Origin: Sphingomonas aliaeris
GTDB taxonomy: Bacteria > Pseudomonadota > Alphaproteobacteria > Sphingomonadales > Sphingomonadaceae
NCBI RefSeq assembly: GCF_016743815.1
Contig: NZ_CP061035.1
Location: 1,056,501-1,120,500, forward strand
Direction: 5' to 3'
DNA: 64,000 nt
A program made the translations under genes and the position numbers. Each line of letters begins with the position of its first letter. The stretch's first letter is position 1. Positions 8,559 through 17,711 of the stretch are shown here, in pieces. The notes below the pieces were generated by a model. That model ran no database searches, had not been told where the DNA came from, and worked only from the letters and a program-made list of their open reading frames with translations.

Positions 8559-9932
8559 ATGGATTCCGAATCAACCCTTTCCGGAAAACCCGGCGCTGTG
8601 CGATCGGCGATCGCGCTCGCGGCTGGTTTTGCGCGCCGGAAATCGGTGCTGGTGTTCGGCAACAATATCCTCATGGCCGCGATCAGGCTCGTCAGTTCCG
8701 TTATCCTGACCCGGCTGCTGGACGTGAAGTCGTTCGGCATCATGGGCTTTCTGACGACGATCAACATCATTTTCGTCCAGATGACCGATCTCGGCTTCTT
8801 CTCGTATGTCGTGCGCCAGGCGAACGAAACCGAGGAGATGCTGGACGAGATTTGGACGCTGCGACTGCTGCGGTCGGTCGTCATCACCGGCGTGATCATC
8901 GCCCTGTCCCCGATTCTCGCCGCCTATGTCCAACAGCCCGATCTGGTACCCGCGATCATGGTGTCCTCGCTGGTCGTCATCATCGACGGCTGCTCGTCTA
9001 TGTCGTTCGCCACGGCGGCGAAGCGCGGCCAGATCGCGCGCATTTCGCTGCTCGATCTCATCCCGGCAATCTCGCAAGTAGCATTGGCGATCCTCCTGGC
9101 ATTGTACCTCCGCTCCTACTGGGCTCTGGTCTGGGCGATGGTCCTGAGCGGGGTGGTGCGCGCCGTGATCAGCTACGTCATGTTCGAAAAGACGCGACGG
9201 AACTGGCGGTGGAGCGCACCGCGGGCGAAGGATGTCTGGCGCTACGGCCGTTACGTCGCGGGATCGACCTTGCTCTTCCTGCTGATCACCCAGGCGGACA
9301 AGGTGGCCTTCTCGCGCTACATGGGGCTGCAGCTCTTCGCGACCTACGTCCTCGCGTACAACATCGCCAACGTCATGCAGTTGTTCACCGGCTCGTATGG
9401 CGATCGGATCGTCTATCCGGAATTCTGCCGGGCCTATAACGAAGATCCGGCAATGCTCGCGCAGGTCTATTACCGGTGCGGCTGGACGATCCGCATGGGG
9501 TACATGTTCCTGTGCGGCGGGTTCGTCGCCTGCGCGCCGTTGATCATCCATACCCTCTACGATGCGCGCTATCACGGCGCCGACGTCTTCCTCGGTCTGC
9601 TGGCGATGACGGCGGTTTTCCGCCTGTCGATCATCATCGCGAGCCAGGCGATCCTGAGCACGCACGATGCACGCCGCTTGCTGTATCTCAACATCGTGCG
9701 TGCGGTGACGTTCGCCATCGGGCTTACCGTCGGGTTCCTGACCTTCGGCGCGATCGGGATGGTATACGGCCTCGTCGCGGTCGAGATCGTCGCACAGCTC
9801 TATTGCTGGGTGGTCCTCGCGCAGATGCGGATCCTAAGCGTCGTCAAGGAAGCGATGTTCCTGTTCGTCGCGCTGGGCGGCTACGGCCTTGGTCTGGCGG
9901 TCAACGCGGTTGGCATGAGGTTGATCGGTTGA
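8559..9932 (+). CDS. Oligosaccharide flippase (Wzx/MOP superfamily)
   Basis: A 457-residue integral membrane protein with about 12-14 hydrophobic helices. The N-terminal pattern VSSVILTRLLDVKSFGIMGF is typical of polysaccharide flippases (RfbX/Wzx, GumJ-like). Such proteins move the lipid-linked repeat unit across the inner membrane before Wzy polymerisation. It starts 12 bases after the WecG-like gene, and its stop overlaps the next start, so it belongs to the same transcript. Together with the Wzy-like gene at 11237 and the chain-length pair at 2-1692 it completes a Wzx/Wzy-dependent machinery. Confidence 0.85.
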   Translation: MDSESTLSGKPGAVRSAIALAAGFARRKSVLVFGNNILMAAIRLVSSVILTRLLDVKSFGIMGFLTTINIIFVQMTDLGFFSYVVRQANETEEMLDEIWTLRLLRSVVITGVIIALSPILAAYVQQPDLVPAIMVSSLVVIIDGCSSMSFATAAKRGQIARISLLDLIPAISQVALAILLALYLRSYWALVWAMVLSGVVRAVISYVMFEKTRRNWRWSAPRAKDVWRYGRYVAGSTLLFLLITQADKVAFSRYMGLQLFATYVLAYNIANVMQLFTGSYGDRIVYPEFCRAYNEDPAMLAQVYYRCGWTIRMGYMFLCGGFVACAPLIIHTLYDARYHGADVFLGLLAMTAVFRLSIIIASQAILSTHDARRLLYLNIVRAVTFAIGLTVGFLTFGAIGMVYGLVAVEIVAQLYCWVVLAQMRILSVVKEAMFLFVALGGYGLGLAVNAVGMRLIG

Positions 9933-10990
9933 CCGAACACACGACCATAGCGGCAGACGCGCCGAACCGCCGCTTCGCCTGGCTGGATACCGCCCGCGGG
10001 ATCGGCATCATCCTGGTCGTCTACGCGCACCAGATGAGGGCGCAGGCTACGCGCGGCCTCGTGCCTGTGTCCTGGGACGGGCCGTTCCAGGATGCGCTGA
10101 TCTACGCGTTTCACATGCCGCTATTCTTCTTCATCTCGGGCATCGTTTCGGTAAAGGCGATCCGGGGGCGGTCCTTCCAGACCAATCTCCGGGACAAGCT
10201 TCTGACCATCGCCTATCCGTATTTCCTGTGGTCGATCGCGTCCTGGTGTCTTTCGGCGTCGGCGGGCAAATACGTCAACAATCCCCTGGGCCTCGAAAGT
10301 TTGATCTCGATTGTCTATCAGCCCATCCTGCAATTTTGGTTCCTGTACGTCCTGTTCTTCTGCCATATCGTCGCGGCGGCTTTCGGCCGTGTCTTCGCGG
10401 TCAACGTCATCCTCGCACTGGTCATGATCATCGCACCGCTGCCGTTCGACTATCCGATGATCAAGCAATTTGCGATGGCGTTCCCGTTCTTCGTGGTCGG
10501 CATGCTGGCCTCGAAAATGTTATTATCCTCCGCCGGAAGTGGCGCTGTGGGCCCATCGCGTCGGAGCGCGACTCTGCATTACGCGGGCGCGACTGCGGCT
10601 TTGATCGCCCTGGTCTGGTTGACGTATTTCCCGCCGACCGACTTCGCATTCATTATTCAGGTGCGGGCATGGCTTGGAATTGCAGGCGTTGTCATGCTCT
10701 CCCGGATGATCGGGTCGCGCATGCCATGGCTCACGGCCCTGGGCGAAGTCTCGATGGCGATTTTCGTGCTGCACACCATCATCGCGGCGTTGCTGCGAAC
10801 CATTCTGGCCCGCGCGGGCGTTGAGGATCCGCTGATCCTGCTGATAACCTGCGTCGTCGGAGGGTTGCTGATTCCGGTCATAATCGCGAAGATCGCGGGC
10901 CGTTACGGGTTGGAGGTCAAGCTCGGCCTCGGCAAGACACGTCATACGACGAGCAAAACCGGCCAGCATAGGGCTTCGGTCGCGTCATAA
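9929..10990 (+). CDS. Acyltransferase family 3 membrane protein
   Basis: A 353-residue protein with about ten membrane helices. The N-terminal RFAWLDTARGIGIILVVYAH carries the acyltransferase-3 signature: Arg, Asp and the following His. FHMPLFFFISG matches the second conserved block of the family (OafA, NodX, WcaK/GumF relatives). The TTG start at 9929 overlaps the flippase stop (TTGA); no in-frame ATG exists at the right place. The family acetylates or otherwise acylates cell-surface sugars, so decoration of the EPS repeat is the likely job. A truncated second member lies at 12913. Confidence 0.82.
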   Translation: MTEHTTIAADAPNRRFAWLDTARGIGIILVVYAHQMRAQATRGLVPVSWDGPFQDALIYAFHMPLFFFISGIVSVKAIRGRSFQTNLRDKLLTIAYPYFLWSIASWCLSASAGKYVNNPLGLESLISIVYQPILQFWFLYVLFFCHIVAAAFGRVFAVNVILALVMIIAPLPFDYPMIKQFAMAFPFFVVGMLASKMLLSSAGSGAVGPSRRSATLHYAGATAALIALVWLTYFPPTDFAFIIQVRAWLGIAGVVMLSRMIGSRMPWLTALGEVSMAIFVLHTIIAALLRTILARAGVEDPLILLITCVVGGLLIPVIIAKIAGRYGLEVKLGLGKTRHTTSKTGQHRASVAS

Positions 10991-11050
10991 ACCGCGGAAT
11001 TGCGGCGCCGAGGTTCGGTCGGGCGAGGACCGGCGTCACGGAGTTCCGGA

Positions 11051-11191
11051 TCACGGCGGGCGCAGGATGTTCGGCCATTGCCGGGGACCATAACGTCGCG
11101 GGCTTCGCATCCTTGTTATGGTGCAGGACGACACGCCGATGCCGGCGCCGGCAAGCAACAGGATAAGCAATACTGAAGCGCGCATCGTCAT
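11051..11191 (-). CDS. Small signal-peptide-like ORF
   Basis: A 46-codon frame reading MTMRASVLLILLLAGAGIGV followed by SSC and a basic tail. The first 25 residues look like a signal or lipoprotein leader (Cys near position 23), with GGTGGGA upstream. It lies in the gap between the acyltransferase and the polymerase, opposite to both. Nothing downstream of the leader is recognisable, so it may be a remnant of a secreted protein or chance. The rest of the gap 10991-11236 shows no other feature. Confidence 0.25.
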   Translation of the reverse strand: MTMRASVLLILLLAGAGIGVSSCTITRMRSPRRYGPRQWPNILRPP

Positions 11192-11236
11192 GTGTCCCAC
11201 CCGAACGCGCAGCTTTCGCCTTGCTATTTTGGGTAG

Positions 11237-12859
11237 GTGCCGACATCATCTTCCGGGGGCAAGCCTGCGCGCTGGAGCCTTTTCGATCCTGCGAATGCCA
11301 TCGCCGCAATCGCGAACAGAAGCGTTTTGCCCGTGATCCTGACCTTGAAAAGCCTGATCTATCTCGATGGACTGCTCGCCCTCGGGCTGCTGTTTTTCCG
11401 CTGGGCGCTCGCCAGTCGGCTGAAAGGCCTCGTCAATGGCCGCATGATCGCGATCGTACTGCTCGTTCCCGCGCTGCTGATGATCGTACCGAAAATCGAA
11501 ATGGCCTATGCCTGTGTGGCGATTATCGTGATGCTCGCGCCGAGCAGGCCGGAATTGTGCGCAGGCTATCTCCTGATGCTCGCGATGGTGCCCGAACTCG
11601 GCGTGGAATACAGCGTCGGCGGTGTCTATATCACTGAATTATCGACCACCTTGGCGATGGCCGTAGGTGCGCTGCTCGGTTTGATATGGACCCGTCGTAC
11701 GACGAAGCTGCACACGGGCAAGTATGATTTGGCGGCGCTCGCACTCGTGTTTCTGCTGACGATCATGACGGCGCATGGAATGCCTGCGACGACCTTCCTT
11801 CGCGCATTTATCGACAACGGACTTTCCGTAGGCGCGCCGTATATCGTCGTATCCCGCAGCATCGGGAGCGAGCAAGACGCACGCTCGGTGATCTCGCGCC
11901 TCTACCTTGCCGGCGCTCTTGCGGCAATTATCGCGATCTTCGAAGCGAGCCGTCATTGGGCATTGTACGACGTTATTCCAGCACACTTCAATGTCGCAAT
12001 GCAGGGCATCTCGGTTCTGAATATCAGGGCTGGTTTCATGCGGTCGGGCGGCCCCCTGCTCAATCCTACCGCATTCGCGCTTTTCCTCGCGGTTCTACCC
12101 GCCGGCCTGTGGGGAGTCCGGTCATATTTCCACAAGGCTGGTTATCATGCGCTTACCGCGCTGTTGCTGTTGGGTCTGTTGTCCACGCAGTCGCGAGGCG
12201 GTTGGATCGCATGTGCTGCCGGATATTGCGCGTGTTGGGCGTATAGGGGGCTCAGGACGCGAGCGATCGGCGCGTTGCTTGGCGCGGTGGTAGTGTATTT
12301 CGTCGCTCAATATATTCTGCCGGAAAACGGTCGGCTGGCGGAAAGTCTTGGACGCTCTGGCGCTGCTGCCGGAACCGCCGATTATCGCGGACTGTTGCTG
12401 GAATCTGGAATAGGGCAGATCAAGTTGCATCCCGTTTTTGGACAATCGGTTACGGATTTGTACGTGAGCATGAGCCACCTTATCCAGGGGCAGGGTATTC
12501 TCGATTTTGTGAACGCTCATCTCTACGTCGCACTCACCAGTGGGTTGGTCGGGCTTGCAGTCTGGATTTTGATCTGGGGGACACCGTTCGCTGCATCATG
12601 GAAACGCGGGGCACCGGTAGGTCGTGACACGGCGTCCGGCCTTCAGATTGTGCCTGAGACGATATTGGTCGTAAGTATGATTGGGCTGATATTTACCTCA
12701 ACAACCGTCCGCGCGCTCGTGTGGCCGACAATCGGTCTCGCTATGACTGGGCCGTTGCTCGCGCTAGCTGGACACCGACGGAAGTCAGCGACACGCGCTG
12801 GATCGGCACGGTCGCCTAATCTAGCGGTCGAACCGATCAAGGTTCCGGCAGTAGGATAA
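11237..12859 (+). CDS. O-antigen ligase/polymerase-like membrane protein (Wzy/WaaL type)
   Basis: A 540-residue polytopic protein with about 11-12 hydrophobic helices and a large loop around residues 340-430. The motif LLNPTAFALFLAVLPAG, then LLSTQSRGGWIA (the S-R-G-x-W signature of the Wzy_C/O-antigen ligase family), places it in the polymerase/ligase superfamily. In this setting EPS polymerisation from undecaprenyl-linked repeats in the periplasm is more likely than LPS ligation. Codon use is slightly less GC-rich than in neighbours. The exact start is uncertain; an earlier start is unlikely because of the gap sequence. Confidence 0.8.
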   Translation: MPTSSSGGKPARWSLFDPANAIAAIANRSVLPVILTLKSLIYLDGLLALGLLFFRWALASRLKGLVNGRMIAIVLLVPALLMIVPKIEMAYACVAIIVMLAPSRPELCAGYLLMLAMVPELGVEYSVGGVYITELSTTLAMAVGALLGLIWTRRTTKLHTGKYDLAALALVFLLTIMTAHGMPATTFLRAFIDNGLSVGAPYIVVSRSIGSEQDARSVISRLYLAGALAAIIAIFEASRHWALYDVIPAHFNVAMQGISVLNIRAGFMRSGGPLLNPTAFALFLAVLPAGLWGVRSYFHKAGYHALTALLLLGLLSTQSRGGWIACAAGYCACWAYRGLRTRAIGALLGAVVVYFVAQYILPENGRLAESLGRSGAAAGTADYRGLLLESGIGQIKLHPVFGQSVTDLYVSMSHLIQGQGILDFVNAHLYVALTSGLVGLAVWILIWGTPFAASWKRGAPVGRDTASGLQIVPETILVVSMIGLIFTSTTVRALVWPTIGLAMTGPLLALAGHRRKSATRAGSARSPNLAVEPIKVPAVG

Positions 12860-12912
12860 CGGCGAAGGACGATCCTGCCGCGGCATCTCTGCAGCACGTC
12901 AGATCGAACGAC

Positions 12913-13269
12913 GTGTTGATCATCCCGGCGTTTGTCCTGCTGGTCATGTCGACCATATGGGATCGCGGGCTGCTCGGCTGGCTTACAGGGACGAGGCCGC
13001 TTCAATTTCTGGGCGAACTTTCATATTCCGTATACCTCAATCACGCTTGCCTTCTGATCCTCGTGACACCGTTCTGGGGATTGTTCGCGAGCCGCGCCGC
13101 ACCGTTCATCACGTTGCGCCCGGCAATGTACATTCCCGTTTTCTTTTCATGTGTGCTGGCGGTTTCTTATCTCACTTATCGGCTGGTCGAACTGCCCTCT
13201 CGCAAATTTCTGAACACGAAACTTCGGTTACGCCGAAGCCTGCCCGTCGAGACGCCGTCCGCACCGTGA
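12913..13269 (+). pseudogene. 5'-truncated acyltransferase-3 (OafA type) remnant
   Basis: The frame encodes only the last 110-120 residues of an acyltransferase-3 protein. LQFLGELSYSVYLNHACLL is the conserved C-terminal block (LG-x-x-SYS-x-YL-x-H), and RLVELPSRKFLN is the usual end. Full-length family members are about 350 residues or longer; the first two thirds, including the catalytic Arg/Asp/His region, are missing. The frame runs open backwards into the polymerase gene without a plausible start. It is therefore probably a leftover of a rearrangement, not a functional enzyme. Confidence 0.72.
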
Positions 13270-13394
13270 GCATGCCGTCCGGCTGGTCAGAATTTGCCTA
13301 AAAAACAATGCTTAAGGCCAAATTTACCAATAGTTTTCGGACTCGGTAAGAACGTCAATGACTAAGACCGTCTCAACTATTGAGCGGGACAATC

Positions 13395-16300
13395 ATGGCA
13401 AAAATTCAGATTTTGAGCATTTTTTCTGGCGACCCGACCGACAGCGAGGTGTTGGCAAAAACAAACACGGCGAGGTTTGTCGGCACGATGACCAACGTCG
13501 GCACGGCGGTTGTCGCGCCGACCGCTGCGGCGCCCGTAGCCGCAGTATCCGAGACGGCGTCGAAGCCCGTCGTTCCGGCCACGACGCCCGTCACCGATAA
13601 GGTCGTCTCCACGACCTCCGAACCGACCGGGATCGCCGCCGACAAGGGGACCGCCGCGGTTTCGGTCGTCAAGGTCGACACGGCCGATACAGGAACGGCC
13701 AGTGTCGCGGGCGTTTCATCCACGCAGCCGTTGACAACGACAACGGTGACCGGAACCGCGCTGGGTGCCACGGGCAGCGTGAATACGATGGACATCGGGA
13801 TGAACCTGGCGGGCGTAAGCTCTTACAGCACGCAACATCCATTCCTCGACAGGTTCAAGACGTCGACCAAATGGGTAGCGCAGTTTCCCAACGGACTGCA
13901 GACGAATGCCATTCCGGTAGATGCGAATGGGTTTCCCGTAGGAATGCCGGCGGGAGCGTCGAATATGTACGCGGCTTTCGCGTTGGATCCTGTCGCTCTG
14001 GACATGCCGGATGTCTACGTCATTACCTACAAAGGCACTGCCACTATCAGCGTGTTGAACGGTACAATCCTGTCGTCGGAACCCGGTCGGGTGGTGTTTC
14101 GGTACACCGGCACCGGCCATGGGACCAACGTCAGCATGAGGAACGTGAACCCGGCCGACCCGGTTACAGAGATGCACATCGTTCGCGAAGATCAGGTGGC
14201 TCTTTATAAGAGCGGGGAGATCTTCAATCCCGCCTTTATCGAAAAGGCGTCGCAATGGTCCGAACTGCGATACATGGACTGGGGCTATACCAATAACAAC
14301 AAGCTGGTGTCCTGGGATCAGCGCACACGCGTAGATAGCGGATCCTGGAACGGAATTTCGCCGACGGCTAGCGTTCCTATCGAAATCATGGTCGCGCTGG
14401 CGAACAAGACCGGCACGGACATGTGGATCAATATCCCGGCCGAAGCCGACGACACTTATGTTCGCAATACCCTGGCCTATGTGCGCGATAACCTCGCGTC
14501 GGGGCTCAGCGTCAAGGTAGAATATTCGAACGAGGTTTGGAACTGGGGGTTCCAGCAGACAGGATCCGCCCGCGATAAAGCTGCGGCGTTGTGGGGAACG
14601 GACCTTAACGGCAACGGACGGATCGATTTCAATACCAGTGAAGAGCTAACCGGCGGATACCTGCAATATTACGGCTATCGCTCCGCCCAGATCGCCGCGA
14701 TCGCCAATGACGTGTTCGCGAACACTGAGACCGGCAGGCTTCAGAACGTCATCTCGAGCCAGACAAGCTATCTCGGACAGGAACAGTATGTCCTGAAAGG
14801 CGTCCAGAAGGCCAACTTGGGGAGTGTCGAATCGTTGTTCGACACCTATGCGGTCACCACATATTTCGGATTGGACCGCCCCGGAAAGGCTGCGGTAACG
14901 GCGTGGGCTCGATCGGGGCAGGCGGGCGTCGATGCGGCATTCGCCGAAATGTCCGCTGACCTTGATCGTGCGCTACAGATTTATGCGTATCAGCAAGGCG
15001 TAGCCGCCCGCAACGGCCTTGCATTGGCGGCGTATGAAGGTGGACTGCACGTCACGTCCGCCGCATTCCCCGAAGCCGACCAGGCGGCAGTTACCGCCTT
15101 CTTCGACGTGTTGGCGAAAGATCCGCGCATGGGCGCGCTCTACACCAGAATGGTGGACGAGTTCGCGAAGTCCGGCGGATCCGGACTGGTGGCGTTTTCC
15201 GATGCGGTGCCGTCGTCGAAATGGGGCAATTGGGGCACGCTGGACAGCATTTATGACAAGTCGAGCCCCCGCTATGACGCGCTTGTTGCCGCATCGCAGG
15301 CGGCGAAGGCAAGCCAGGCGGTCGGCGTGGACGCGACGCAGGTAAACGTGCGGACGGGTGCCGCGACGTACACGCTCGCGGCGAACCAGCTGACGCTGGC
15401 CTATACCGGTACGGGCGGGTTCAACGGGCGCGGTAACGATCTCGCCAACACCATCGTCGGCGGAAATTCGTTCAATATGCTGTATGGCGGTGCTGGTAGC
15501 GATACCATCCTCGGCGGCACGCGCAACGACACGATCGATGGCGGCCTCGGGGCGGATCTAATGATCGGCGGTGACGGCGACGATATCTATACCGTCGACA
15601 ATGTCGGTGACGCCGTGGTCGAACTGTCGAAAGGTGGCGTCGACGAGGTCCGAACCTCGTTGAGCAGCTACATTCTATCGGCGAATGTCGAAAACCTGAC
15701 GTTTACGGGCGCCGGGACGCTCGTCGGGACCGGTAACGAACTGGCCAACGTCCTGACGGCGACGGGCGGGCCGGCAACGCTTTATGGCGGTGACGGGGAC
15801 GATCGATTGGTCGGGTCGGCCAGCGCCGATATGCTCGATGGCGGCGCCGGTGCCGACGCGATGCGCGGTGGGCAGGGCAATGATACCTACATTGTCGATA
15901 ATGCCGGTGACATCGTGACCGAACTGGCCGGTGAGGGCGTGGACACGATCCGGACATCGCTTGCCCGTTCGGGCATCGCCAATAACGTCGAAAATCTCAC
16001 GTTCACCGGGTTGGGCACTTTCTACGGATCCGGCAACGCGCTCGATAATTTCATTACCGGCGGAATGAGCAATGACACGATGTACGGCAATGCGGGCAAC
16101 GACACGCTTTACGGTCGTGGTGGCAACGATTTCCTGGATGGGGGACTGGGCGCCGATCTGATGAACGGCGGCGGCGGCGACGATCGTTTCGAGGTCGATA
16201 ATGTCGGTGACGTGGTGGTCGAAGGTGCCAATCTCGGAACTGATACCGTCGGCAGCATCATCGATTACACGTTGACCGCCAACGTGGAAAATCTGCTGCT

Positions 16301-16898
16301 GAAAGGTACCGCTGCGTTGAACGGCTCCGGAAACGAGTTGAACAATCAGATCACTGGTAACGACGCCAACAATATCCTGCGGGGCTTTGCCGGCGACGAT
16401 TGGCTTTCGGGCGGCGGCGGCAACGATACGCTGTACGGGGATATCGGAAACGACGTGCTGAACGGCGGCGATGGAGCGGACCTGATCTATGGTGGAGCGG
16501 GCACCGACAGGCTCTCGGGCGGGGCGGGTAACGATATCCTGGTCGGCGGCGCGGGCAAGGACACGCTGGATGGCAACGCCGGCGCGGATCGTTTTGTCTT
16601 TTATGCGGGTGATACCGGTAATACGCGCGCGAATGCGGATCTCATCTACTTCTACAGTAATGAGGGCGATGTGATCGACCTGTCCAACATGGACGCTCGC
16701 ACTTCGACGGCATCGCGCGACGCATTCAACTTTATCGGTCAGTCCGCTTTCACGCGCACGGCCGGCGAGTTGCGGATCCAGTTCAGCGGCGGATATTGGG
16801 ACGTGACGGGCGATACGAATGGCGACGGTGTCGCCGACTTCAGCATTACCGTAAACGCGGGCAGCACGCCGCTGCTGCCACGCGACTTCATCCTCTAA
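13395..16898 (+). CDS. Secreted RTX protein with glycosidase-like (clan GH-A type) domain
   Basis: A 1167-residue protein without an N-terminal signal peptide. Residues about 25-125 are a Thr/Ala/Val-rich linker. Residues about 130-650 form a domain containing VEYSNEVWNWG (Asn-Glu, E380) and AAYEGGLHV (E548), the spacing and context of an acid/base Asn-Glu and a later nucleophile in (beta/alpha)8 clan GH-A hydrolases. Residues about 680-1115 carry RTX nonapeptides (GGAGSDTILGG, GGDGADLIYGG) interleaved with VDNVGD...VENLTFTG units. The C-terminal 50 residues are the probable type I secretion signal. ATG 13395 follows a GGGAC site; a TTG at 13380 is possible. T1SS genes lie at 20689-24281. Enzyme activity is inferred, not shown. 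Confidence 0.82.
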   Translation: MAKIQILSIFSGDPTDSEVLAKTNTARFVGTMTNVGTAVVAPTAAAPVAAVSETASKPVVPATTPVTDKVVSTTSEPTGIAADKGTAAVSVVKVDTADTGTASVAGVSSTQPLTTTTVTGTALGATGSVNTMDIGMNLAGVSSYSTQHPFLDRFKTSTKWVAQFPNGLQTNAIPVDANGFPVGMPAGASNMYAAFALDPVALDMPDVYVITYKGTATISVLNGTILSSEPGRVVFRYTGTGHGTNVSMRNVNPADPVTEMHIVREDQVALYKSGEIFNPAFIEKASQWSELRYMDWGYTNNNKLVSWDQRTRVDSGSWNGISPTASVPIEIMVALANKTGTDMWINIPAEADDTYVRNTLAYVRDNLASGLSVKVEYSNEVWNWGFQQTGSARDKAAALWGTDLNGNGRIDFNTSEELTGGYLQYYGYRSAQIAAIANDVFANTETGRLQNVISSQTSYLGQEQYVLKGVQKANLGSVESLFDTYAVTTYFGLDRPGKAAVTAWARSGQAGVDAAFAEMSADLDRALQIYAYQQGVAARNGLALAAYEGGLHVTSAAFPEADQAAVTAFFDVLAKDPRMGALYTRMVDEFAKSGGSGLVAFSDAVPSSKWGNWGTLDSIYDKSSPRYDALVAASQAAKASQAVGVDATQVNVRTGAATYTLAANQLTLAYTGTGGFNGRGNDLANTIVGGNSFNMLYGGAGSDTILGGTRNDTIDGGLGADLMIGGDGDDIYTVDNVGDAVVELSKGGVDEVRTSLSSYILSANVENLTFTGAGTLVGTGNELANVLTATGGPATLYGGDGDDRLVGSASADMLDGGAGADAMRGGQGNDTYIVDNAGDIVTELAGEGVDTIRTSLARSGIANNVENLTFTGLGTFYGSGNALDNFITGGMSNDTMYGNAGNDTLYGRGGNDFLDGGLGADLMNGGGGDDRFEVDNVGDVVVEGANLGTDTVGSIIDYTLTANVENLLLKGTAALNGSGNELNNQITGNDANNILRGFAGDDWLSGGGGNDTLYGDIGNDVLNGGDGADLIYGGAGTDRLSGGAGNDILVGGAGKDTLDGNAGADRFVFYAGDTGNTRANADLIYFYSNEGDVIDLSNMDARTSTASRDAFNFIGQSAFTRTAGELRIQFSGGYWDVTGDTNGDGVADFSITVNAGSTPLLPRDFIL
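15450..16600 (+). repeat. RTX calcium-binding repeat array in the coding sequence
   Basis: Glycine/aspartate nonapeptides (GGxGxDxLx) occur in four or five blocks. Each is separated by a unit of about 300 bases reading Y-T/I-V-D-N-x-G-D...T-S-L...N-V-E-N-L-T-F-T-G. At least three copies of the longer unit are clear, near 15590, 15890 and 16190. In known RTX proteins these repeats bind Ca2+ outside the cell and drive folding after secretion. Confidence 0.85.
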
Positions 16899-16924
16899 GG
16901 CGGATCCGGCCTGCCAGGCGAACC

Positions 16925-16952
16925 ATCCGGCGGACCCATCGGTCCGCCGGAT
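16925..16952. terminator. Strong hairpin downstream of the RTX gene
   Basis: ATCCGGCGGACC and GGTCCGCCGGAT form a perfect 12-bp stem with a CATC loop, 26 bases after the RTX stop. There is no clear T run, so it may be a factor-dependent terminator or an mRNA 3'-end stabiliser. Confidence 0.55.
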
Positions 16953-17077
16953 ATTCAACACCGGTGCAGCTGAACCTGGCGACGAACGTCGCCCTCTTCG
17001 CGACTCCGGCCGCGATGCTTCACGTCGGCATGATTCAAAAGGCCTGAGAGACAGTCGCTCCCATATATCGGAAGCCG

Positions 17078-17559
17078 CTAGCGCACGATCCGTGCCGGGT
17101 TTCCCACGGCGGTTGCGCCTTCGGGGACGTCGCACAGGACGACGGCGTTCGCGCCGATCCTCGCATGCGCGCCGATATGAATCGGGCCGAGCAGTTTCGC
17201 GCCTGCTCCGATATCGACATGCCCGCCGATCCGGGGGCGCCGCCGTTCTTGATGGCCAGCGTAACCTGTTGAAGGATCATGCAATTAGGCCCGATGACCG
17301 CGTTGGGATGGATAACGATGCCGTTAGGGTGCGGCATCAGCAGGCCACCCCCTATATTGGCGACCAACGGGATGTCCGCGCCCGACACGGCAGACCAGAA
17401 CCTATACCTGGCGACCGCCCTGAGCTTCGCGAAGCGCGCAAACGGCCCTGACCGTCCGGCCGCGCGCTGGTAATCACGAATGCTGGCAAGCAGTGCGCGA
17501 CCAGGATTCCATCCCGTGCCGCGTTCTCGGCTCCAATCGGGCGTCTCGGCGGAAATCAT
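17078..17559 (-). pseudogene. Serine acetyltransferase-like gene, frameshifted as sequenced
   Basis: From ATG 17559 the frame encodes an N-terminal helical part and the start of the hexapeptide helix ([29 protein letters not shown]). In the next frame the same protein continues as [20 protein letters not shown], then [16 protein letters not shown] and GNPARIVR, ending at TAG 17080-17078. The switch falls at a C5 run near 17231-17236 (minus-strand Cs); one more C would give an intact protein of about 160 residues. The sequence is typical of CysE/sugar O-acetyltransferases of EPS clusters. Either the gene is dead or one base is missing from the sequence. Confidence 0.75.
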
Positions 17560-17711
17560 ACCTGGTGCGCACCCCGGAAATTAAACCTGTGTCCTGCCCA
17601 TCGCCACATCCCGCGACGAAAGTACAGTAGGCCGACACGCTTGCCAGCATCCCGTTGCACCGCCTAGACGCTAAACGCCGCACATTGGGTCGGCGGACGA
17701 CGGGGGTTCCA

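Noticed and set aside
15450..16600. Regular spacing of repeats suggesting a CRISPR array
   Set aside because: The repeats are coding RTX nonapeptides in frame, with variable length and no conserved palindromic repeat or unique spacers.
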